DNA of 64,000 bases, taken from Sporisorium sorghi (taxonomy: Eukaryota; Basidiomycota; Ustilaginomycetes; Ustilaginales; Ustilaginaceae). The notes beneath the pieces were generated by a model, which saw only the letters and a list, made by a program, of their open reading frames with translations, was not told the DNA's origin and did no database searches. Made by a program: the position numbers and the translations under genes. The stretch lies in contig JALCCG010000010.1 of assembly GCA_023212695.1 (NCBI GenBank), positions 1 through 64,000 on the forward strand, given 5' to 3'. Below, piece after piece: positions 8,919 to 18,906 of this stretch (position 1 is the stretch's first letter; each line of letters begins with the position of its first letter).

Positions 8919-10898
8919 ATGCACGCGATGCTCAACACAAGTCTCCGCGTCTCTGCGAGAGCATCTCGCTCGCGCTTCACCAGCGCTGCCAACGCTGCTC
9001 GCACCCTGGCCACCGTCTCGGACTCGACGCCCGTTCAGCATGGCGCATCTGGGTCGAACAGCCACAAGGTCGTCGTCATCGGCGGCGGATCCGCAGGTAT
9101 GGCTGTCAGCCACCAGCTCATCCGCTCCGGTGCATTTGCTCAGGACGACATTGCCATCGTCGACCCATCCGAGTGGCACCATTACCAGCCGGGCTGGACG
9201 CTCGTCGGCGGTGGTCTCAAAGACAAGCGCGACCTCCGACGACCGCTCGCCTCGCTTCTCGACCCCAAACTCAAGCACTACGCCTCCGCCGTCGACACTT
9301 TTGCTCCTGATCAGAACCAGATTACGCTGGCCAACGGCAACAAGATCGCATACGACCAGCTTGTCGTAGTGCCCGGCCTGAGCATCAACTACGACGCCAT
9401 CAAGGGTTTGCCCGAGGCGCTCGCCGACTCGTCGTCGCTCGTCTCGACCATCTACGGCTACGACACGTGCGACAAGGTGTTTGACACCATCTCGAAGCTC
9501 AAGTCCGGCAAGGCGATCTTCACGCAGCCTGCCGGTGTGATCAAATGCGCCGGTGCACCGCAGAAGGCCATGTGGCTGGCGTTGGACCACTGGAGGAACC
9601 AGGGCCTGTACAAGCCTGGCGATGCAGCCAACTCGCCCATCTCGATCGACTTTGCCACGGGTCTGCCCGTCATGTTCGGCGTGCCCAAGTACAGCGAGCG
9701 CCTCAACGAGCTGCGTCAGCAGCGCGGTGTCGAGGGGCTGTTCGAGCACGACCTCGTCGCCATCGAGGGCAACGAGGTGGTGTTTGCGCGTCCCAACGGC
9801 GCCGAACAGGTGCGCAAGCAGTTTGACTTGCTGCACGTCACGCCCAAGATGGGCCCGCTGGCGGTGATCAAGAACAGCCCGCTCGCCGACGGTGCTGGGT
9901 TTGTCGATGTCGACCAGGAGACGACGCGACACAAGCGCTTCGATAACGTGTGGAGCATCGGCGATGCGTCGTCGCTGCCCACGTCCAAGACGGCGGCGGC
10001 GATCACGGCCGAGGCGCCCGTGCTGGTGCGCAACCTGGGGCAGGCGCTGCAGGGCAAGGAGCTGGATGCGGCGTACGATGGATACACGTCGTGCCCTTTG
10101 CTGACGGAGTACGGTAAGGTGATGCTGGCCGAGTTCAAGTACGGCGGCAAGCCCAAGGAGACGTTTGGCAGCCTGTTCGGTGTGGACCAGGGCGTGCCGA
10201 GGAAGGCGTTCTATCACTTGAAGAAGGACTTCTTCCCGTGGGTGTACTACAACTCGTACGTCAAGGGCACGTGGGGTGGTCCGAAGGGATGGTCGTTTGC
10301 GGCGGCGCCGATCAGTCCAGAGGCGGTAGCGGGCAAGCGCAGCTTCTCGTCGTCCAGTCTCCAGCGCACCGTTCCTGGATCGAAACGAGGATTCGCGACC
10401 TCGAGTGTGGGCCTGCGCAACACCCCCGCGCGCCGACCACGCGACCCGCTCGACGCCTCCCCCGACGCCACGCGCCACACGCTTCCCTCTGGCGAGACGT
10501 TCATCGTCCGCCCGCCCCCGACCTCCGCCCCGGCGCGCACGACGATCTACCAGCCGCAGCCGCTGCTGCACGCGCAGCCCGCCTCCTCCCCCGCCGAAAC
10601 CTCTTCCCTCCCACCCGCACTCCGCCCGCGCTCCCGCTTCCCTCAGCACCAGCCCGCCATCACCCCGGACGACATCGCCACCATCCAGCGCCTCCGCGCC
10701 CAAGATCCCGTGACGTACACCAAGACGAAGCTCGCGCGCCAGTTCAACTGCAGCCCGCTGTTTGTTTCCATTGTTGCCCCGCTGCCGAAAGCGGTGAGGG
10801 AGGTGAAGAAGCAGCAGGACGAGCTGAAGAAGCAGTCGTGGGGTTTGAATAAGCGGGTCGCGCGTGCTGAGCGCGAGGAGCGCCGGCTGCTGTGGTAG
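8919..10898 (+). CDS. Mitochondrial sulfide:quinone oxidoreductase fused in frame to mitoribosomal protein mL58 (MRP-L20)
   Basis: One uninterrupted 659-codon frame encodes two mitochondrial proteins. Residues 1-40 form an Arg/Ser/Ala-rich presequence (LRVSARASRSRF). Residues about 48-460 are a sulfide:quinone oxidoreductase of the HMT2/SQOR type, which oxidises sulfide and reduces ubiquinone at the inner membrane. It has the FAD motif VVVIGGGSAGMAVS, and Cys210 (IKCAGAPQK) and Cys392 (GYTSCPLL) match the redox pair of human SQOR. From residue 473 a second presequence-like stretch (KRSFSSSSLQR) leads into a complete mL58/MRP-L20 module of about 185 residues: TRHTLPSGETFIVRPPP, TYTKTKLARQFNCSPLFV, then an Arg-rich end. 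There is no Met between the SQR end and the stop, so mL58 cannot start on its own from this unspliced frame. Proteolytic processing or alternative splicing are the likely ways to separate them. Confidence 0.88.
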   Translation: MHAMLNTSLRVSARASRSRFTSAANAARTLATVSDSTPVQHGASGSNSHKVVVIGGGSAGMAVSHQLIRSGAFAQDDIAIVDPSEWHHYQPGWTLVGGGLKDKRDLRRPLASLLDPKLKHYASAVDTFAPDQNQITLANGNKIAYDQLVVVPGLSINYDAIKGLPEALADSSSLVSTIYGYDTCDKVFDTISKLKSGKAIFTQPAGVIKCAGAPQKAMWLALDHWRNQGLYKPGDAANSPISIDFATGLPVMFGVPKYSERLNELRQQRGVEGLFEHDLVAIEGNEVVFARPNGAEQVRKQFDLLHVTPKMGPLAVIKNSPLADGAGFVDVDQETTRHKRFDNVWSIGDASSLPTSKTAAAITAEAPVLVRNLGQALQGKELDAAYDGYTSCPLLTEYGKVMLAEFKYGGKPKETFGSLFGVDQGVPRKAFYHLKKDFFPWVYYNSYVKGTWGGPKGWSFAAAPISPEAVAGKRSFSSSSLQRTVPGSKRGFATSSVGLRNTPARRPRDPLDASPDATRHTLPSGETFIVRPPPTSAPARTTIYQPQPLLHAQPASSPAETSSLPPALRPRSRFPQHQPAITPDDIATIQRLRAQDPVTYTKTKLARQFNCSPLFVSIVAPLPKAVREVKKQQDELKKQSWGLNKRVARAEREERRLLW

Positions 10899-11106
10899 GA
10901 AACCTCTTCGTAGCTCGAGGTGCCGCACCAATGTTACCTTTTCTGTCCTCATGAAGAATGTACAAAACCGTATCTGTTTGCAGTGTTCGTCAGCGATGGA
11001 GACACGGTAAGTTGAGCAGAGCATCGAGACCGGATCTCTCATCGAATAACGTACATAATTTGCATAGGTTATCAACGCAGCTGAGGCCCCACCAGATACG
11101 TACATC

Positions 11107-11195
11107 GGCCGCTTGGCGTAGTGGTATCGCGCTTGCTTTGGGCTAGTACAGCTTTGAAATGCAAGAGGTCACGAGTTCGATCCTCGTAGCGGCCC
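11107..11195 (+). tRNA. tRNA-Pro (UGG) with 17-nt intron
   Basis: Acceptor stem GGCCGCT (11107-11113) pairs with AGCGGCC (11188-11194). The D arm contains AGTGGT. The anticodon stem is CTTGC (11132-11136) with GCAAG (11161-11165), and the anticodon TGG lies at 11139-11141. A 17-nt intron (11143-11159) sits at the canonical place one base after the anticodon. The T arm is ACGAG-TTCGATC-CTCGT. A T6 Pol III terminator follows at 11206-11211. Confidence 0.95.
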
Positions 11196-12057
11196 CTCTA
11201 TCGAATTTTTTGACCGGTCAATTTTTTTACCTTTTACACTCGACCAGCGAACGCAGAATCACGAGGGCTACGCCCTCCTCTTTCTTTCGACCAAGATCGA
11301 TCAGAAAATGACCGAGTAACGGTCAAAACAATTTTTCGCGAGTATAGTGTAAGTGCCAGCTGTCGGACAACGCCAAAGCCAAGTTGATGGCGACGAAGAC
11401 AACACACACCGACTCTGGTACCAATCGATCCCTCCCGACACAGCGCATGCCGTCGTAACAACAACGGTCGCAAACAACCACTCCTCGACAATCCTTTGCG
11501 ACACGACAACTTTTCGGCAGATCCTCACAAGACTCGGACGACCTTCGTCTAAATGACACTGAAACTCGACAATAGAACTTGAATACTTTCGTCACCATGC
11601 CGTTTAGGCATCTCTGACGGCCCGCTCCTGGCCATTCCAGCCGCTCCGGACGACACAATCGACACCTTCCATTAGAGGCTTCGTTCTTCGACCTCTTCTG
11701 CCACCTATCATACACTGATCGCGACGAGCGCCTTCTGGGCGCTTGGGCCACCTTGCCATCACGCAGGTCAAACTCCATTAGTGGGCCTCGCCGGACCAAG
11801 TTCTCCGTGTGGGCCTGGGTTATCTGCTGGCCGCTGCTGCTAGCGAACAGTTGTCAAGGCCTGACGCAATTCACCCGCTTTGATTTCAGTCTAGCCTCGA
11901 CGCAACTCAGCCACCCTAACGCCAGCCTGGCTCGCCCTCACCCTCGCCCCGCCTTTAAAAACCGTCAAGAAACCGCTCTCCCACCTCACGACTCCCCTCA
12001 CCACCACCCGCTGTTTTTATCCACATCTTCCACCTTTACCCAATCGACCTCTTCCTA
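11196..12057. other. Region between tRNA-Pro and LINE ORF1, probably LINE 5' untranslated region
   Basis: These 862 bases have no supported gene. Just after the tRNA terminator is the perfect palindrome TTGACCGGTCAA (11210-11221), and near 11310 the inverted repeat TGACCG..CGGTCA. The last 200 bases are C-rich and lead into ORF1 of the LINE. Where the element begins cannot be fixed from one copy; it may start within a few hundred bases of the tRNA gene. Confidence 0.35.
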
Positions 12058-13123
12058 ATGGCTCCTCCTGAACACAACAACACGCGCCCGATCTCCTCCT
12101 TCCATGCTTCTCCTTCGACCCAGCGACGAGGTAATCCCCAAGGTGGCTCCGGTGCCGATGCTGCCATCAACATGGAGCACGACTCCGACCCCATCGAGGA
12201 AGACGAGCTCTTGGACGAGCCCGATCTCGACGCCTTCGTCCCAATCTACACTGGTTGACATGTTTGGTCCGCAGGCCGCAAACCTCCTCTGGTGCCATTC
12301 GAAGATCTTCCCCTCCCCAAGACGGATCGTGCTAAGCTCCCGCCCTGCACCATCCGCTGGCAGTTCACTGGCAAGTTCTCTCCCAATTGCGACGAAGGCC
12401 CTGCCCTTGGCCCTCTGCGTAAGCAGATGTGCGACTTCCTCCACTCTCGAAAGTTCGCCGATGCCAACTGCATGGTCAACTTCCCTAAAGGAACAGGCCG
12501 AAACAAAATGGTCGACATCACTGTCTTGCGCGAGCACCTCGCTGCCGCCAGCGAGGCCACTCTTGTTTTCCGCCAGGCCAAGCTGCGACGACTCTTTGTT
12601 GGGCCCGCCCTCGATTTCAACTTCTTTGTCATTGAAATTCAGAATCTGCCGTACACGGCAGCCTGGGAGGGCACTGCACGCCTCATTTGGGGATCGCTCC
12701 GACGATACGTCCAGGTGCATGACATTTGGGTACGACAGGTGTCATACGAGTCTGATGGCAAAGCTCCTCAAGACGAAAACATCTACCTGGCCCTTTGTTT
12801 CGGTTCCTAAGGGCAGCAATAACCGAATCGACCCCTCTCTCCTCTCCGCCATCCCAGGGTACATCAGAATCCGCGATGACGACCTGCCTCTCTCGTTTGC
12901 TGGCCGCCTTGACTGGTGCACCACATGCAAGTCCAAAGCCGAGTTCTTCCACGATTTCGAACATTGCCCTAAGCGGGTCTGCAACGAATGCAAAGGGGTC
13001 GGACATGTCTCGGCCAATTGTCCGACGCTTCATGAAGATTTTGCCTCAGGCGATCAAGCAGCCGTGGTTCAGCAAGCTCGTGAGGCATCTTCTGGAACTC
13101 TCAACCTCAACTACGGCAAGTAA
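12058..13123 (+). pseudogene. LINE ORF1 (gag-like, zinc knuckle), interrupted
   Basis: ORF1 starts at ATG 12058 (MAPPEHNNTRP). It is broken by an in-frame TGA at 12256-12258, after which the same frame continues (GRKPPLVPFEDLPLPKTDR) to a TAA at 12808-12810. The downstream part lies in the next frame, which carries the CCHC zinc knuckle region (CNECKGVGHVSANC) and ends at TAA 13121-13123. So there is one nonsense codon and one frameshift near 12780-12800. ORF1 proteins of this kind bind the element RNA. This copy therefore looks unable to make intact ORF1 protein unless recoding occurs. Confidence 0.75.
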
Positions 13124-16100
13124 AAGGACTTTGCAAGCCTCTTCACTGGTGGTGTCGACTTGGAACTGTGCTTCGCTGAATTTGCAGGATCGAATGGCAG
13201 AACTGCACAACCCTTCGACGCCAACAGGGAAAGCAGACTTGGTCCTCATCCAGGAGATGAGACTCGCCGCTCCAGAAAGTCTTCCGGCCCAGAACCCCCT
13301 CTCTCGACTTCACCATCCTTTCGCCACTCGAGCCCACAGTGCAGTTCTTGGTAAAGACTGCGGCATCATCTTCCGCAACACCAAATGGCGAGTGGAAGAT
13401 CGCTCAATCGGCGACCATTTCACCTATGCCAAGATCCATATTCCAGACGACGAACCAGCAATTGGAACCGACATCTGCCTCCTGCACGTGTAGAGCATTC
13501 ATGCTCCACCAGAGAGAGCGGATAGACGGGCTTTCTGGAGTCAAGACGTTCCCAACATCTCTATTCTCGACGCAGCCGCTCCCGGTGAGCGTTCTGCCGC
13601 CATCATCGGCGCAGACTGGAACGCCGTTCCCAATCCAATGATCGATGACTTTCCCCCTTGTCGTGGTCACACTCCAGTCATGCCTTTGGGGCAACTTGCA
13701 CAAGCAGGCCTTGTCGACTCCTTCCGAACCCTCCACCCAAACAGTGTGACCTCCACCCGCCATCACGTTGTGCAAGGCCAACTGGCTTCAGCCCGGCGCA
13801 TCGATGGCATTTGGACCTCGCATAGTCTGGTGCCGCACATGCAGACGGTTCAGACCAGTCCTTCCAGCTCGGACCACAGCGTCGTAACGCTCAGTCTTCG
13901 CAGCAGCCGACAACGGACTGACCTGGGCCCAGGTATATGGCGCCTTCATCGCGAGGCGCATTTGCAGCCAGGTTTTGAACTTCGTATGTCGCAGTACGCT
14001 CAGCAGCTTCCGCAAGACACGCACAAGCCGCCCATTCAAGCATGGTACGACTTTGTTGAACGGATTCGGGCGGCGACGTCTAATGTCGCGAACTCGCAGC
14101 GGCAGCAAACACAAAAGCGCGCCAACAAACGTCACACGATCGCGAGTGAGCTGTCTCAGGTGGACATTCGCAGCGGTGACAATCATCGACGTCGCTTCTT
14201 GGAATTGTTGGCGATCATGCGCCGGATCGATCGTGAGGAGACGGCAGATACAGTCAAGAAGCGCAGAGCTCTACACGAAGCCAACATGTTCCAGCCGACA
14301 GCCTGGATCATTCCAAAGATGGAGAGTCGCACCTTCGCCAGCCTCCCGACCCTTAAGGACCGTCAAGGAACATACGAACGTCTTGTGGACAAGCTGGATG
14401 TCATTCACCGCTTTTACACGACGTTGTTCACTCCTAAACCAATCGACAGGATGAGTGAAAAAGCCTCATCGGTTCTCTTGGATTCAGTCCGGCGAAAAAT
14501 CTCCTCGGCGACAAGGCACAAATGCGAAGCTCCCTTCACAGTGACCGAGCTTCAAGACGTACTCTCGCGCTCCGTCGATGCCTCTGCACCTGGTATGGAC
14601 GGATTGACGTACCCTCTTGTCAAAGTCCTGGGCTTGCCTGCTCTAGAGCGTCTCTGTGCTATGGGAAACGCTCTCCTCCGAGGCCACTCTCTACCAGATG
14701 GTGAACCGAACCTGCGAGGTGCGATGCTCCCCAAGAAAGGCGATTTAAGCAAGCTCGAAAACTACCGCCCACTCTCAATCGCTGCTGTCGCCTTTCGCAT
14801 CCTTGGTGGCGCCATGTCCTCCCGTCTCCAGGCAGCTACGCAAGAGGTCATTGCTAGCACACAGACAGGTTTCGTCCTTGGACGCCACTCTGCCTCCAAC
14901 ATTGTGACGCTCTGTTTGCTCCAGCACGCAGTTGCCTCTGGCCGCCTTGCTGGCCCCATTTGGATCCTCAACCTCGACCAACAAAAGGCCTATGATCGAG
15001 TGCGCCGCGAATGGCTGCTTAACTGCCTCGTGACGTATGGTTTTGGTCCGCGCTTCATCACCTACATTCGCGAGATCTACCGTCACCCCACAGTAAGCCA
15101 ATCAGCGGAAGGCCACCTCACTCAGCCGATCCCCTTGCAGTGCGGCATTCTCCAAGGCGATCCAATGTCGTGCCTCCTCTACAATCTCACACTGCAACCG
15201 ATGCTCGACTATGCGCATAATCATGCAGGCACGACCCTAGACTGGGATTCAGATCATCCCATGGTGGTCTCGTCCTTAGCCTTCGCGGACGACATCCTTT
15301 TGGTCGCCAACAACAAACGCGATCTGGCAAAGTTCATGGACGCCCTTGACCTGTACGAGATGGCGAGCAACGCTAAGGTGAACGAAGAGAAGTCCCAGGC
15401 TTTCTACTTTGTGCGAGGAGCTAATGACGGCGATGATCTTCAGCCTCAAGACATTCCATACCCGGTTCTCGGCGACCCTCGCGCTGAGGTGATCCACCTC
15501 GGATATCCTTTCAGGCTGGACGGAGGGATCCCACAGGACGCAATCGATAAGCGTCTCAACTCGATTCAAGCGAAGATTAACATCCTCTCGACAGCAAAGA
15601 CGACCCTACTGGCGCGAGTCCGTATCGTGAACTCGTTCCTGCTATCGAAGCTATGGCACTCGATTCGGTTGTGTCCGGTGTCGAATACCTTGCAAAGACG
15701 AGTCAATTCCATCATCAACCCCTTCCTCTTCCTTGGACGTCGCAACTGGATCCGGCACCAATACGCGGTCGCTCCCAGACACCTAGGAGGGCTAGGAGTC
15801 ATCGACACGTCGCGCATGACGATTGCGCTGACTGGTCAAATCGCCGCCAACCTTCTCCTGTCACAAGAGCCAATCGGGTTTCAGTTCAGGGTCGCCCTTC
15901 AGGAACATCTGTGGACAGAGCATAAGGCCATACCGGCGCATTTCCTGATCCATAAAGGTCAGCCTTGGTTATCGATGAACAATCCTCTGATTGCGCAGCG
16001 CTCCTTCCTGAACAAGGTGATCTACGCCCTATCCCAGCTTCGCCTTTCGATCCTTCCCGAATGGGATAAGGTCTCTGTCAAAGAGATGTTGTCCCTGCCG

Positions 16101-17414
16101 TTCCACCACAACATCTATGGGTATGTATGGCCTGAAATCCACGAGGCCAATACGGGTCACTGGGAACAACATGGCCTTCGAGTTTGGGGCGACGTCCTCT
16201 GGTACAATCATAACGAGAAGGGAAAAGTGATGCACCCATATTCCTGCGCAGACTCGTACCCGCTGGTACCCCCTTCTCCGTCCGGAATCAAGAACAACTA
16301 TGTGCCATCGAGAGGACACCCAGAGACGTACGAGCTCTTTAGCGGCGCCGCAGGTCGATTGGTCAAGAATCACTGGATTGACATGTGGCGAGTTATGCAT
16401 CCCACGGTCCGGACGAAGCTGCTAGACATCACGAAGTGGTACAGGAAGCATCCGGATAAGTCGACGAGCGTTGAGAATGCAATGCCACACGACCAGCCCT
16501 TTGACATCGACACGGTTGGTCTGCCGTTCCCATGGCACATTGTGACGCTCGCTGGGAGGCCGCTCAAGGATTACACTGTCAAGCACGCTCGGACCTTCCT
16601 TGCCCCATCCGACGTCATCGTTCCGGACTGGGAACTAGGGACGACAGAACAATGGAAGCAGGTATGGCTGTGGTGTACGCAAGACTCGCTTCTGTCTTCG
16701 CAAGCCCAATCGGATCTGTTTCTATTCTTACATCGACGGCCGTGGCTGGCTCAAAAGCCCCGAGGAGAACGACGATTGGCGGACTATGATGCGCTCAACG
16801 AAGACGCTTTGGCACCGAGAGTTCAACTTTATCAAGATCGAAACAATCCTCAAACCGAAGCAGATTTGGAGCCGGTCAACGACTCTTACGAAGCCGAGCA
16901 TGTTTTTGGAGTTGCTACGTGCATGCTTTGTGATGGACCGAAAGATTCCGCCCGGCGGCACGGCTTCATCGAATGTCCAATGGTGAAAGCGGGTGTTTGG
17001 CAGCAGATCATGGCTACCCTCAAGCGATTCATTGCACCTCGTGCCGTACCGATCGATGTGGAGAGCATTGTATTGGGATGGCCGACTTTGCGAATGCCAG
17101 CGGCCAGCAGAGCACGACTCCTTCTGTGGCGAGACTTGGCCATTCACATCTTGTCACGACGCAGACACGCTGCGATCACTCTTGGTCTACAAAACGACCA
17201 TCGACCTCAATTGTCCCTTGACGGCTTCTTCAGCGAACACGCGGCTCTTCTTGTTACAGCTCTGACAAACGCCTATCATGGCCTTTCAGAGTCAAAGCGA
17301 GCAGACTTTCAAAAGCGTTGGATCGATGGAGGAACCTTTCTCCGAATCGTCAACGGTGCTGTGGCATTCCAACAAATGTCAAACACTGCGGCTCCTCCAA
17401 CTGGCGGACTCTGA
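13122..17414 (+). pseudogene. LINE ORF2: endonuclease-reverse transcriptase, single nonsense codon
   Basis: About 1430 codons in one frame, interrupted only by TAG 13491-13493. The N-terminal exo/endonuclease shows STWNCASLN, DLVLIQEMRL, IIGADWNAVP, RRIDGIWTS and SSDHSVV. The reverse transcriptase follows: PKKGDLSKLENYRPLS, LNLDQQKAYDRV, GILQGDPMSCLLYN and the catalytic SLAFADDILLV. The C-terminal part has a CCHC-type motif, CMLCDGPKDSARRHGFIEC, common in LINE ORF2 proteins. The frame begins right at the ORF1 stop (13121-13123) in the +1 frame and has no nearby ATG, so translation would need reinitiation or frameshifting. No RNase H domain was recognised. Apart from the one stop it looks intact and fairly young. 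Confidence 0.85.
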
Positions 17415-17898
17415 CAGCCGGCTGCTGACAGCCGTTTGGTCAGCGGTTCTCCGCATGCTTCAAACCCCGACTCGGCAGGTTCAAGATTTGACGATTCTCA
17501 GACTCGACATGGTATATGCTCCAGTTTCCGCTCAACGACTCGTTATATGCTCCGGTAAGAAAACAGAAAACAACGACACCAGTACTTTTCTCGAATCCTT
17601 TGACCCTTGATTCCCATTCCGTCTCTGCCCTCTTGCTCGTCTTGTTTCTCCTTTGCGACCTGACCAACGGTCTGCATCACTTGGTCTATTGAACACGCAG
17701 CTTTGGATTGCGGCTCCCTCGCCTAACCACCGAGATGCCACCTCCTAGTGAGGATCCTTGGCTTGCGGGTATCTCAGTCATTTGGTGTTCGATCCTGGCC
17801 TGGGAAGCAAGCTCTTCTTGTTCCGGTTCTCGTCGTCTCGTCTTTTGTAGCGTAGGCTCACTTTGCACGTTGCAATCGAAATTAGGCCTCTCGGCCTG

Positions 17899-17921
17899 AT
17901 ATATATATATATATATATATA
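17899..17921. repeat. (AT)n microsatellite at the end of the LINE 3' region
   Basis: Eleven to twelve AT units followed by AAAA. It may be the 3' tail of LINE copy 1, since some LINEs end in short tandem repeats rather than poly(A). No target-site duplication was identified. Confidence 0.8.
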
Positions 17922-18015
17922 AAACCGATGCACTTTTTATTAGAAAATAGAGCTAAGTCGTCGACTTATGTACAGAAGTTGGTGTCAGTTATTCAACACA
18001 CAGATATGACTTATG

Positions 18016-18858
18016 ACACTCAGCACTGAGTGTTTAGACTCAGTGCTGTGATTCCTAAGTTGTGATCTTGGGAGAGTGTCATGCGAGTCCAGAGTCCCAC
18101 GTGTGAATGGTCCGGACTGCGATGTCAGGATATCAGTCACGGTGGGATAATATTGAGTAGTGAATGTAGTGCAGTGGTTGGAAGCTTCGAATGTGGCTTG
18201 TTGAGTTTCAACACTCAGGGCTGAGTGTTGGGAGTTGCTTGATGATCTTGGGTTTGGTCATATAAGTTAGTGATTCGATGATATTTCTCTTCTCATCTTT
18301 GAGCGTTCTCGGGTCCTTATATACATGTGAGTGAGCTGGCTATCCTTTGCTATGAGTGTGTGTCAACTACAGCATAAGTCCCAAGTTCCCTCGCTGGACA
18401 TCCATCATGCTCTGACGAAATGCCACACTCAGTGCTGAGTGTTCAAGGCTTGCCGGTGACTCACTACACCCAGTGCTGAGTGTCACTTTTCTTTTGAGGG
18501 TGTCCGCGTTGTCTCTTGTGAGTTTCCATGATCTCTGATTGGCTCGGCTCTCCCAGTTCTGAGTGTTATCTTGAGTTCAACCGGTCAGGATGACTTGGCT
18601 CAGCCTCATCCAGGTGTGAGGGTTTACCTGGGAGATCTATCATTGGTCCATTGATGTGTTGGTCTCCATCACCAAGTGTTTGTAGCCAATCGAGGGTACT
18701 CAACACTCAGCACTGAGTGTTGAAGACTCGTACCTGAGCCAATAAGATTGTGGCTTTGCGTTGTTTGAAGTGGGAAAATTTGGAGGAATTTCTCCAAGGA
18801 CTGAGCGTCATGTTTTGAGATCTTCCGATTGGTTCCAACACTCAGCACTGAGTGTTGG
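18016..18858. repeat. Cluster of near-identical short palindromes (arms CAACACTCAG / CTGAGTGTTG)
   Basis: In an otherwise gene-free stretch (17922-18906) a palindrome recurs at 18016-18033, 18209-18230, 18425-18442, 18466-18483 (one arm mismatch), 18700-18723 and 18835-18858. A half-site lies at about 18553-18568 and a weak partial copy at about 18038-18050. Arms are 8 to 11 nt with a free dinucleotide in the centre (CA, GG, TG, TG, CA, CA). The flanks of each copy are unrelated, so this is not a tandem array. I did not see the motif elsewhere in the window. Function unknown: candidates are a homodimer protein-binding site, mobile mini-palindromes, or remains of another element. Confidence 0.85.
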
Positions 18859-18906
18859 GCTTCATAGAGTGATGTACTCAAGTATGAGATGAAAGTCTGA
18901 TTTCGC

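Larger units (their letters stand above)
12058..17921 (+). mobile_element. Non-LTR retrotransposon (LINE), nearly full length, copy 1
   Basis: The element has a two-ORF layout: ORF1 with a CCHC zinc knuckle, and ORF2 with an apurinic-type endonuclease, reverse transcriptase and a C-terminal CCHC motif. There are no long terminal repeats. The 3' part after ORF2 (17415 onward) is partly similar to the 3' end of the second copy: both share the motif CACCTCCTnnnGAGGATCC. It ends near an (AT)n run at 17899-17921, which I use as a provisional 3' border. The 5' border is uncertain and the real start may be upstream of 12058. The clade is not certain; Tad1-like elements are the common fungal group. 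Confidence 0.85.

Noticed and set aside
8868..11105. 745-codon minus-strand frame
   Set aside because: Antisense to the SQR-mL58 gene; Arg/Val-rich composition typical of a shadow frame.
18016..18858. CRISPR-like array
   Set aside because: The repeats are palindromes at irregular spacing (about 40 to 220 bases) in fungal nuclear DNA; no cas genes and no regular spacers.
17924..18906. Subtelomeric or telomere repeat
   Set aside because: No TTAGGG runs are present and housekeeping genes lie on both sides.
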